NCBI RefSeq assembly: GCF_014174475.1
Contig: NZ_JACJUD010000002.1
Span: 608,422-672,421 of the forward strand
DNA from: Aquipseudomonas ullengensis
Lineage (GTDB): Bacteria > Pseudomonadota > Gammaproteobacteria > Pseudomonadales > Pseudomonadaceae
DNA: 64,000 nucleotides
Direction of reading: 5' to 3'
Under the pieces are notes generated by a model that saw only the letters and a program-made list of their open reading frames with translations, was not told where the DNA came from and did no database searches. Positions within the stretch are counted from its first letter, which is position 1. Every line of letters starts with the position of its first letter. Made by a program: the position numbers and the translations under genes. Of this stretch, positions 28,321 through 37,513 are shown piece by piece.

Positions 28321-28884
28321 GTGGCATTCACTTGGGTCGATTGGGCGATTATCGCCGTCATCGTCATCTCCAGTCTGATCAGCCTGAAGCGCGGTTTCTT
28401 CAAGGAAGCCTTGTCGCTGGTGACCTGGATACTGGCCGGTGTGGTCGCCTGGATGTTCGGCGGCGCGCTGTCGCAGCACCTCACAGAATTCATCGAAACC
28501 CCGTCAATGCGCGTTATCGCCGCCTGCGCCATGCTCTTCGTGGTGACGCTGCTGATTGGCGCGCTGGTCAACTTTCTCATTGGTGAACTGATCCGGGTAA
28601 CCGGTCTGTCGGGCACCGATCGTTTTCTCGGCATGGTCTTCGGCGCAGCGCGCGGGGCTTTGCTGGTGGTGGTCTTGGTCGGGCTGGTCAGCCTGGCGCC
28701 GGTTCAGCAGGATCAGTGGTGGCAGCAATCGACCTTGCTGCCGCATTTTCTGATGGTGGCGGACTGGTCGAAAAACCTGATTCTGAGTTTGTCCAGTCAG
28801 TGGTTGGCGAGTGGTATCAGTGCGCCGGCCGATCTGCCGTTCAAAGAGGCGTTCTCGCAGCCTAAACTGCCCGAGAGCCTGTAG
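28321..28884 (+). CDS. cvpA: CvpA family membrane protein
   Basis: 187 residues with about four transmembrane helices (roughly 5-25, 30-50, 62-85 and 100-125) and the conserved segment KRGFFKEALSLVTWILAG. In E. coli CvpA is needed for colicin V production and affects envelope integrity. It precedes purF as in many gammaproteobacteria. The start is GTG. An extended -10-like TGCTAAAAT lies about 30-45 bp upstream after a GC-rich hairpin (about 28251-28277), so a local promoter is possible. Confidence 0.93.
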   Translation: MAFTWVDWAIIAVIVISSLISLKRGFFKEALSLVTWILAGVVAWMFGGALSQHLTEFIETPSMRVIAACAMLFVVTLLIGALVNFLIGELIRVTGLSGTDRFLGMVFGAARGALLVVVLVGLVSLAPVQQDQWWQQSTLLPHFLMVADWSKNLILSLSSQWLASGISAPADLPFKEAFSQPKLPESL

Positions 28885-28919
28885 ATTTAGCCTGATTCAT
28901 TACGTAGGGGTTGCGTCAC

Positions 28920-30425
<1,506 letters not shown>

Positions 30426-30435
30426 GGAAGCGGCG

Positions 30436-31647
30436 ATGAGTCAGGATTGGGATGCAGGCCGGCTGGACAGTGACCTCGACGGCGTCGGTTTCGACACCCT
30501 GGCCGTGCGTGCTGGCCAGCATCGCACGCCGGAAGGCGAGCACGGCGAAGCCATGTTCCTCACTTCCAGCTACGTGTTCCGCACTGCCGCCGACGCGGCT
30601 GCGCGTTTCGCTGGTGAAGTGCCGGGCAACGTCTACTCGCGCTACACCAACCCGACCGTGCGTGCCTTCGAGGAGCGTATCGCTGCCCTGGAAGGTGCCG
30701 AACAGGCTGTGGCCACCGCCTCGGGCATGTCGGCGATCCTGGCCATTGTCATGAGCCAATGCAGCGCTGGCGACCACGTACTGGTGTCGCGCAGCGTGTT
30801 CGGCTCGACCATCAGCCTGTTCGAGAAATACCTCAAGCGCTTCGGTATCGAGGTCGACTACCCGCCGCTGGCCGACTTGGCCGGCTGGGAAGCGGCGTTC
30901 AAGCCGACCACCAAGCTGCTGTTCGTCGAGTCGCCATCCAATCCGCTGGCCGAGCTGGTGGATATTCGTGCACTGGCGGAAATCGCCCATGCCCGCGACG
31001 CCCTGCTGGTGGTGGACAACTGCTTCTGCACCCCGGCGCTGCAGCAGCCGCTGAAGCTCGGTGCGGACATCGTCATGCATTCGGCGACCAAGTACATCGA
31101 CGGCCAGGGCCGTGCCCTTGGTGGCGTGGTGGTGGGGCGCAAGGCGCAGATGGAAGGCGTGGTGGGTTTCCTGCGTACTGCCGGCCCGACCCTCAGCCCG
31201 TTCAATGCCTGGCTGTTCCTCAAGGGCCTGGAAACCCTGCGCGTGCGTATGCAGGCGCATTGCGCCAGCGCCCAGCAGTTGGCCGAGTGGCTGGAGCAGC
31301 AACCGGGTATCGAGCGCGTCTACTACTCGGGCCTGGCCAGTCATCCGCAGCACGAACTGGCCAAGCGTCAGCAGAGCGGCTTCGGCGCGGTGGTCAGTTT
31401 CGAGGTGGCCGGCGGTAAAGAGGCGGCCTGGCGTTTCATCGATGCCACGCGGGTGATCTCCATCACCACCAACCTGGGTGACACCAAGAGCACCATCGCC
31501 CACCCGGCGACCACCTCCCATGGCCGCCTGTCGCCGCAGGAACGCGCCAATGCGGGGATTCGCGACAACCTGATCCGGGTTGCTGTGGGTCTGGAAGACG
31601 TTGCGGACCTCAAGGCCGATTTGGCCCGCGGTCTGGCCGCTCTGTAA
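30436..31647 (+). CDS. metZ: O-succinylhomoserine sulfhydrylase
   Basis: PLP enzyme that makes homocysteine from O-succinylhomoserine and sulfide. It has 403 residues of the Cys/Met metabolism family. The internal-aldimine Lys219 is in HSATKYIDGQGRALGG, and YSRYTNPTVRAFEERIAALEGAE and TIAHPATTSHGRLS are characteristic (the first quoted in part). The ATG at 30436 follows GAGGAAG; the frame extends upstream into purF but without conservation. A terminator follows. Confidence 0.96.
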   Translation: MSQDWDAGRLDSDLDGVGFDTLAVRAGQHRTPEGEHGEAMFLTSSYVFRTAADAAARFAGEVPGNVYSRYTNPTVRAFEERIAALEGAEQAVATASGMSAILAIVMSQCSAGDHVLVSRSVFGSTISLFEKYLKRFGIEVDYPPLADLAGWEAAFKPTTKLLFVESPSNPLAELVDIRALAEIAHARDALLVVDNCFCTPALQQPLKLGADIVMHSATKYIDGQGRALGGVVVGRKAQMEGVVGFLRTAGPTLSPFNAWLFLKGLETLRVRMQAHCASAQQLAEWLEQQPGIERVYYSGLASHPQHELAKRQQSGFGAVVSFEVAGGKEAAWRFIDATRVISITTNLGDTKSTIAHPATTSHGRLSPQERANAGIRDNLIRVAVGLEDVADLKADLARGLAAL

Positions 31648-31673
31648 CGGCTGATTGCCCTGCGCTGTAACCG

Positions 31674-31709
31674 ACTGCCGCCATGCTCACGCCTGGCGGC
31701 AGTTTCGTT
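31674..31709 (+). terminator. Terminator after metZ
   Basis: Stem ACTGCCGCC (31674-31682) / GGCGGCAGT (31695-31703) followed by TTCGTTT. Confidence 0.7.
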
Positions 31710-31729
31710 TGGGGGATGGCTCAGCAAAT

Positions 31730-31753
31730 CCCCTCTCCCTTGGCGGAGAGGGG
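31730..31753 (-). terminator. Hairpin after xcpQ
   Basis: CCCCTCTCC (31730-31738) / GGAGAGGGG (31745-31753) with a 6-nt loop, 8 bp beyond the xcpQ stop. On the minus strand it is followed by ATTTGCTG, a poor U-run, so termination is only plausible. Similar CTCTCCC hairpins recur between genes in pseudomonads. Confidence 0.5.
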
Positions 31754-31760
31754 TGAGGTC

Positions 31761-33713
31761 TCACTGCGCAGGGCGCAGGTCGATGGCAGCCTCGTCGCTC
31801 TGGTGGTCGAACAGGCGCTGCGGGTCGCTCGGCAGCAGGCTCGGCTCGTCGCCGATCGGCTGGCTGAGTATGCGAATGTTGCTGTATTTCTTGTTGCTCA
31901 GGCTGGCCAGGCCGTTGGCATCGCGGACCACTGCAGGGCGCAGGAAGACCATCAGGTTGCGCTTGACGTGGGTGTCTTCGGTGGAGCGGAACAGGCGGCC
32001 GAGCAGTGGAATATCGCCGAGGATCGGTACCTTGGAGTCGCTGCGGGTCACGTCGTCCTGGATCAACCCGCCGAGCACGATGACCTGGCCGTCGTTGGCC
32101 AGGATGGTGCTCTTGATCGAGCGCTTGTTGGTGATCACGTCGGACACCGTGACGTTGGCCGGGGCCGGTACCAGGGAGGAGATCTCCTGCTCGATCTCCA
32201 GGCGCAAGGTGGCGCCTTCGTTGATGTGCGGGGTGACCTTCAGCGTTACGCCGATGTCCTGGCGCTCGATGGTGGTGAAGGGGTTGCTCGCGCCATCGGT
32301 GGCCGTGGTGTAGGAGCCGGTCTGGAAGGGTACGTTCTGGCCGACGAGGATCTTCGCTTCCTGGTTGTCCAGGGTCAGCAGCGTGGGCGTCGACAGCAGG
32401 TTGCTCTTGCTGTTGGACGATAGCGCGGTGATCAGTGCGCCAAAGGTGCCGTTGCCGAGGCCGATGATCGCCCCGTTGGGCAGCGCCGCCGGGACCGCTT
32501 CATCCTGCAGGGCGTTGATCACCGTGCCGATGGAGATGCCGGTGTTGGCAAAGTTCACCCCACCAATCGCGTTGTCGCTCTTGGCGGCCCACTGCACGCC
32601 GAGGGCGTCGCGGATGTCGCCGGAAATCTCGACGATGGCAGCTTCCACCAGAACCTGGGCGCGCGGCACGTCGAGCTGGCGGACGATGTCCTCGAGCATG
32701 GTCACCGTTTCCGGGTCGGCGAGGATCACCAGCGCATTGAGGCTTTCGTCGGCGCGGATCAGCATCTGCTTCGGCTTGCCCGTGCTGCCAGCCTCGCCAC
32801 CGCCTTCGGCAGCCTTGAGCGACTCGCCGATCTCGCCGAGGGTCTGCGCCAGGGCTTTGGCGTCGTTGTGGCGCAGGCGAATCACGCGGGTGTTGGCCGA
32901 GCGCGAGGAGGGGGTGTCGATCGACTTGGCCAGGGCCAGCAGCTTGGCCCGGGCTTCCGGTGGGCCGAGCAGGATCAGGCGGTTGGTGCGGCTGTCGGCC
33001 ACCACCTGAATGGCACTGGTGCCTTTCGCCTGGCCGCGGTTAAGGGTGTTGTTGAGCACTTCGGCGGCATCCACCACCCAGGCGTTACGCATGTCGTAGA
33101 CGCTGTAGTCCTGCTGGTTGGCCTGGTCGAGCTGGCGGATCAGCTGCTCGATGCGGGTGATGTTGGCAGGCCGGTCGCTGATGATCAGGGCATTCGACGA
33201 CAGCACGGCGGCGAGATGGCCGTATTGCGGCACCATGGGGCGAATCAGCGGAATCAGCTCGTTGACCGAGTTCTGCTGTACCCGGATCACCCGCGTTTCC
33301 ATGGTGTTGGTCGCGTTGCCGGCGCCGTAGGAGCCATCGGAGCGCGCTTCGGTGTTGGGCACGATGCGCGCCTGGTCGCCCTGGGAGATCACCGAGAAAC
33401 CGTGGGTGCTCATTACCGAGAGAAACAGCTGGTAGACCTCGCTCAGGCCTAACGGCGTTTGCGAGATCACGGTCACCTGGCCCTTGACCCGTGGGTCGAC
33501 GACGAAGGTTTCACCGCTGATGCTGGAAACCTGTTCGATGAAGTCGCGGATGTCCGCATCCTTCATGTTGATGGTCCAGGTTTCGCCCTGCTGGGTCACA
33601 GTGGCGCCAGCTTCGGCGGCCATGACCCTGGGTAATGGCGCGGCCAGGCAGCTGATGGCCAGGCACAGGGCGAGGGGCAGGTGTTTGGGCGAGGCGAGTT
33701 TCGACTGGGTCAT
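31761..33713 (-). CDS. xcpQ: Type II secretion outer-membrane secretin XcpQ (GspD)
   Basis: Forms the multimeric outer-membrane pore of the T2SS. It has 650 residues. A signal peptide (about 1-33, ending MAAEAG) is followed by domain N0 (WTINMKDADIRDFIEQVSSISG, part), N1-N3 repeats, and the C-terminal secretin domain with VPFQTGSYTT, a region ending GLIQDDV, and the VPILGDIPLLGRLF signature. It overlaps xcpP by 4 nt (ATGA). The xcpPQ operon is divergent from xcpR-Z, as in P. aeruginosa, but here the two are 6 kb apart. Confidence 0.98.
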   Translation of the reverse strand: MTQSKLASPKHLPLALCLAISCLAAPLPRVMAAEAGATVTQQGETWTINMKDADIRDFIEQVSSISGETFVVDPRVKGQVTVISQTPLGLSEVYQLFLSVMSTHGFSVISQGDQARIVPNTEARSDGSYGAGNATNTMETRVIRVQQNSVNELIPLIRPMVPQYGHLAAVLSSNALIISDRPANITRIEQLIRQLDQANQQDYSVYDMRNAWVVDAAEVLNNTLNRGQAKGTSAIQVVADSRTNRLILLGPPEARAKLLALAKSIDTPSSRSANTRVIRLRHNDAKALAQTLGEIGESLKAAEGGGEAGSTGKPKQMLIRADESLNALVILADPETVTMLEDIVRQLDVPRAQVLVEAAIVEISGDIRDALGVQWAAKSDNAIGGVNFANTGISIGTVINALQDEAVPAALPNGAIIGLGNGTFGALITALSSNSKSNLLSTPTLLTLDNQEAKILVGQNVPFQTGSYTTATDGASNPFTTIERQDIGVTLKVTPHINEGATLRLEIEQEISSLVPAPANVTVSDVITNKRSIKSTILANDGQVIVLGGLIQDDVTRSDSKVPILGDIPLLGRLFRSTEDTHVKRNLMVFLRPAVVRDANGLASLSNKKYSNIRILSQPIGDEPSLLPSDPQRLFDHQSDEAAIDLRPAQ

Positions 33714-34354
33714 GGGTTGGTTTCGGCTTCAGGCGCTTCGGTCGGCGGCGGCGTGCTGCCATCGTCATCCGTTTGTTGGCGGAGTTCTTCCATGTGCTGC
33801 TGCAGGAGTTGCACGTTTTCGTCCTGCAGTTGCTCGAGTTGTTCGGTGGTCGGCTGCATGGGGTCTGCATAGGTGCTGGGCTGCGAGCTGCGCGAGCGGG
33901 CGAAGCGCAGGCTTTCATCGCGGCCATTGCGGCTGAGCACCACGTGATCCTGGTGTACGGCCTGCAGGCGCACGCCGGAATTGATTTCATCGCCGACGGT
34001 CAGGCGTTTGGGCTTGCCGCCGGCAACCAGGATGATCGCAGTGGAGCGCTGGCTGTCCGGGTTGACGAAGCTAGCCAGCAGGGTCAGTTGCAGATTGGTC
34101 GGCGGCGCGGCCTGGTTGCCCTGCTGGTGCACCGGGGTGCCGAACAGCCCTTGCAGGTGATCCAGCGAGATGGGCTGTTGCTGGGCGGCGGCGGAGGCCT
34201 CACTGGCAACGGGCACGGGGCTGCGCAACAGGCGCACGAAATCGATGATCTGGCGCGACAGGCTCAGACTGATGAGGCATACACCGACCAGAAACAGGAC
34301 GGATACGCCATGGCGTTGCAGCCAGCCAGGTAGGCGGATGCCGGGTGCGGTCAA
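33710..34354 (-). CDS. xcpP: Type II secretion inner-membrane protein XcpP (GspC)
   Basis: Connects the inner-membrane platform to the secretin. About 214 residues: one transmembrane segment (about 16-33, GVSVLFLVGVCLISLSL), a periplasmic HR domain (about 65-150, LQLTLLASFVNPDSQRSTAIIL, part) and a C-terminal Gln/Glu-rich coiled coil (about 165-195) in place of a PDZ domain. The start is uncertain. TTG at 34354 has GGGGGGA nearby, GTG at 34390 lacks a ribosome site, and the frame stays open to an ATG at 34549. It is encoded just ahead of xcpQ. Confidence 0.93.
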   Translation of the reverse strand: MTAPGIRLPGWLQRHGVSVLFLVGVCLISLSLSRQIIDFVRLLRSPVPVASEASAAAQQQPISLDHLQGLFGTPVHQQGNQAAPPTNLQLTLLASFVNPDSQRSTAIILVAGGKPKRLTVGDEINSGVRLQAVHQDHVVLSRNGRDESLRFARSRSSQPSTYADPMQPTTEQLEQLQDENVQLLQQHMEELRQQTDDDGSTPPPTEAPEAETNP

Positions 34355-34735
34355 TGCAGTATTCCCCCCATTTTTCTTATTTTTTGCCACGCGGGACACA
34401 GCATCGTGGTCTGTGTTTGCCCGCCTCAATCGTGCGCGTCCCTGGGTAGGGGATGACTCAGGCTCCACTGCCGGAATTCGGAGCAGCGCCAACCATACCC
34501 CAAGAATCGTACGGATGCTCGCCGGGTCCATACAAACGGTGCACAGCACGACAATTCAGTTAACTGGACGAAAGGCCCGCGCGGCAGCGTTGTACACGTA
34601 TTCGTAGGTGGAAATGCACCGGCGCGGGCTGCTGGAAGCGTGACCTGCTTCAGTGTTCCCCGGCGCCAGGCCGTTATCATCAGCCGGCAAAAGCTGTTCA
34701 TACAACAATAAAAATAAGCCTGAAGAGCCACTGAA
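34355..34735. promoter_or_regulatory. Divergent control region between xcpP and the LuxR/MalT-type gene
   Basis: About 380 bp if xcpP starts at 34354. It must hold the promoters of xcpPQ and of the regulator gene. I found no clear lux box, sigma-54 box or strong -35/-10 pair. The last 50 bp before the regulator ATG are AT-rich (CAATAAAAATAAG), as expected near a promoter. Part of the region may be coding if xcpP starts further upstream. Confidence 0.45.
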
Positions 34736-37360
34736 ATGGACGACCGCAAGCCGTCTTCCGCCATTGCTCCCGGATTTGCCCGGGAGGAATTGCTGGAGCT
34801 GCTCAGCCACTGCGAGCACTTTCCCCTGACGCTGCTGCTGGCGCCGGCGGGCTCCGGCAAGTCCACCTTGCTGGCCCACTGGCAGGCCAGCCGCCCCTTG
34901 GGTACGGTGGCGTATTACCCCATCCAGGCGCGGGATAACGAGCCGGTACGCTTCTTTCGCCGTCTGGCCGAGTGCATTCGCGGCCAGGTCGAAGACTTCG
35001 ATATCTCCTGGTTCAACCCCTTTGGCGGCGACATGCACCAGGCGCCGGAAGCGGTCGGTGAATACCTGGCCGATGCCCTGGATCGTATCGATGGCGGTCT
35101 GTACATCGTTCTCGATGATCTGCAGCACATCAATCAGACGACCATTCTCGATGTGCTCTCGACCATGCTTGAGCGCCTGTCAGCCAGTACCCGGGTGATC
35201 CTCTCCAGTCGCAACCATCCAGGTTTTCCCCTTAGCCGGCTGAAACTGGAAAACAAGCTGCTGAGCATCGACCAGCACGACCTGCGCCTGTCGGCAGGGC
35301 AGATCCAGCAACTCAACGCCCACCTCGGCGGCCCGAGCCTCAGCCCGGCCTACGTCGACAACCTGATGGCCATGACCGAAGGCTGGGTGGCCGGGGTCAA
35401 GGTGGCGCTGCTGGCTTATGCCCGCTTCGGCACCATCGCCCTGGAGCGCTTTAACGGCAGCCAGCCGGAAATCGTCGACTATTTTGGCCATGTGGTGCTC
35501 AAACGCTTGTCGCCACACCTGCGCGAGTTCTTCCTGAGCAGCGCGATCTTCGAGCGCTTCGATGGCGACCTCTGTGACCAGGTACTCGAGCGCAGCGGTT
35601 CGGCGCTGCTGCTGGAAGATATCGCCGGTCGCGAGCTGTTCATGCTGCCGGTGGAAAACCAACCCGGCTGGTATCGCTACCACGCGCTGCTGCATGACTT
35701 CCTCGGCAAGCGCCTGGCCGTCGAACAACCGCACAGCATTGCCCGGCTCAACCAGCGTGCGGCGCAGTGTTTTCGCCAGCGTGGCGAGTTTGAGCAGGCG
35801 TTGCTGCACGCCCAGCGCTGCACTGATCCGGCGCTGTTCCACCTGATGCTTGAGGATGCGTGCGAGCAGTGGGTGCGCATCGGCCACTTCGCCGATGTGC
35901 TCAAGTGGCTGGAGCCGTTGAGCGAGACCGAGCTATTTGCCCGTCCCCGGCTGCTGGTGCCGATGATTTATGCGCTGACCCTGTCGCGGCGCTTCCATCA
36001 GGCACGTTATTGCCTGGATGAGTTGCTCGCCCGTGCCAGTGATGAAGCGAGCGTGGATGAGCCGACGCGCAAGTTGCTGGCACTAAATCTGGAACTGTTC
36101 CAGTTCGACCTCGGTTTCGTGCCTGGCGAGCGCTGGTCCTCGCTGCTGGGGCCCGGTGTGCAACCGAATGTCCGGGCGCTGACCCTGACGCTGCTGTCCT
36201 ACCACCACCTGATGAATGCCCGCCTGGAGCAGGCCATCCACATGGCGCTGGAAGCCAAGGCGCTGCTGGCGCAGACCGGGCACAGCTTCCTGGAAAGCTA
36301 CGCCGACCTGATCATCGCCCTGTGCAACCGCAACGCCGGGCGCGCCACCAGCGCGCGCAAGGATGTGTGCAGCGACTACCAGCGCACCGAGCGCTCGTCG
36401 CCGGCCTGGGTCAATCGCGCCACCGCGATGGTGGTGGCCTTGTACGAGCAGAACCAACTCGCCGCGGCCCAGCAGCTGTGCGAAGACCTGATGGCCGTGG
36501 TCAGCTCGTCCTCGGCCACCGAGGCCATCGCCACCGTGCACATCACCCTGTCGCGCCTGCTCTATCGCCGCCAGTCCCATGGCCGCGCGGGGCGCTTGCT
36601 GGAACAGCTCTCACGGGTGCTGCAACTGGGCAACTACGCACGGTTCGCCAGCCAGGTGGCGCAGGAAAGCATGCGCCAGGCTTTTCTCGCGGGGCGCCCG
36701 GCAGCGCTGGATGCGTTGGCCCAGCGCCTGGGCATCGAGGAGCGCCTGGCCGCCGGCGAGTGGGAGCGCGCCCGGCCCTATGACGAATGCTGGGAGCGCT
36801 ACGGCCTGGCTGCGGTGTACTGGCTGGTGATGCGTGGTGCCCAGCCGCGTGCCAGTCGCATTCTCAACGTATTGGCGCAGTCGCTGCGGCAGAGCGAGAT
36901 GAACGCTCGCGCCCTGGTGGTTGAGGCCAACCTGCTGGTACTCGGCGCGCCGCAACTGAGCCGGGATGAACAGTTGCGCGCGTTACTGCAACTGGTCGAG
37001 CGCTTTGGCATCGTCAATATCAACCGCTCGGTGTTCGATGAGGCGCCGGGCTTCGCCGAAGCGGTGCTCGGCCTGCTGCAGTCGGGATTGCTGGAGGTGC
37101 CGGAGAAGTACCGCGAGACCTACGCCGAGTTCCTTGTCACCGAAAGCGCCGCCCCAGCCGCTGTACCGGATATCGCCAGTCTGCTCACCGGCAAGGAAGT
37201 GGAAATCTTCGATTGCCTGCTCAGCGGCCTGTCCAATACGCAGATCAGCGCGCGCACCGGCATCGCCCTGTCCACCACCAAGTGGCACCTGAAGAACATC
37301 TACTCGAAGCTCAACGTCTCCAATCGCACCGAGGCCATTCTCAGCGTGCATCCGCGCTAG
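34736..37360 (+). CDS. MalT/LuxR-type ATP-binding transcriptional activator (LAL/STAND)
   Basis: 874-residue regulator. The N-terminal NTPase domain has Walker A APAGSGKST (residues 36-44, Lys42) and a Walker B-like LYIVLDDLQHI near 122-132. A long helical TPR-like sensor follows (about 300-790, e.g. FRQRGEFEQALLHAQRC). The C-terminal LuxR helix-turn-helix is at about 810-870 (LTGKEVEIFDCLLSGLSNTQ..., TTKWHLKNIYSKLNVSNRTEAI). This is the MalT architecture, in which an inducer and ATP drive oligomeric activation. It lies between xcpP and the haem oxygenase gene, which it probably controls along with xcp. PAO1 lacks a gene at this spot (from memory). Confidence 0.93.
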   Translation: MDDRKPSSAIAPGFAREELLELLSHCEHFPLTLLLAPAGSGKSTLLAHWQASRPLGTVAYYPIQARDNEPVRFFRRLAECIRGQVEDFDISWFNPFGGDMHQAPEAVGEYLADALDRIDGGLYIVLDDLQHINQTTILDVLSTMLERLSASTRVILSSRNHPGFPLSRLKLENKLLSIDQHDLRLSAGQIQQLNAHLGGPSLSPAYVDNLMAMTEGWVAGVKVALLAYARFGTIALERFNGSQPEIVDYFGHVVLKRLSPHLREFFLSSAIFERFDGDLCDQVLERSGSALLLEDIAGRELFMLPVENQPGWYRYHALLHDFLGKRLAVEQPHSIARLNQRAAQCFRQRGEFEQALLHAQRCTDPALFHLMLEDACEQWVRIGHFADVLKWLEPLSETELFARPRLLVPMIYALTLSRRFHQARYCLDELLARASDEASVDEPTRKLLALNLELFQFDLGFVPGERWSSLLGPGVQPNVRALTLTLLSYHHLMNARLEQAIHMALEAKALLAQTGHSFLESYADLIIALCNRNAGRATSARKDVCSDYQRTERSSPAWVNRATAMVVALYEQNQLAAAQQLCEDLMAVVSSSSATEAIATVHITLSRLLYRRQSHGRAGRLLEQLSRVLQLGNYARFASQVAQESMRQAFLAGRPAALDALAQRLGIEERLAAGEWERARPYDECWERYGLAAVYWLVMRGAQPRASRILNVLAQSLRQSEMNARALVVEANLLVLGAPQLSRDEQLRALLQLVERFGIVNINRSVFDEAPGFAEAVLGLLQSGLLEVPEKYRETYAEFLVTESAAPAAVPDIASLLTGKEVEIFDCLLSGLSNTQISARTGIALSTTKWHLKNIYSKLNVSNRTEAILSVHPR

Positions 37361-37402
37361 GTCCCGCCGCTCGCCAGACCAACGGCGCACGAATCGCGGC
37401 GT

Positions 37403-37429
37403 GCCCCTCCCTGGGAGGGGGGGAGGGGC
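37403..37429 (+). other. Hairpin between regulator and haem oxygenase genes
   Basis: Stem GCCCCTCCC (37403-37411) / GGGAGGGGC (37421-37429). No U-run follows, so termination is doubtful. It may end the regulator transcript weakly or mark separate transcription of the downstream gene. Confidence 0.45.
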
Positions 37430-37513
37430 CGCGACAAATCCCTACTCTCCCGGCTGCCGGATCATCCCGGCACGCATCTCATGCCTACAAAAATAAAATC
37501 GGGAGATACCGTC

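Noticed and set aside
33710..34549. xcpP starting at the first ATG (34549), giving 279 residues
   Set aside because: The first 65 residues do not look like a GspC N-terminus and there is no ribosome site. TTG 34354 behind a G-run is preferred, though not proven.
37373..37429. Hairpin as a firm terminator of the MalT-type gene
   Set aside because: The stem is strong but no U-run follows, so I list it only as a hairpin.
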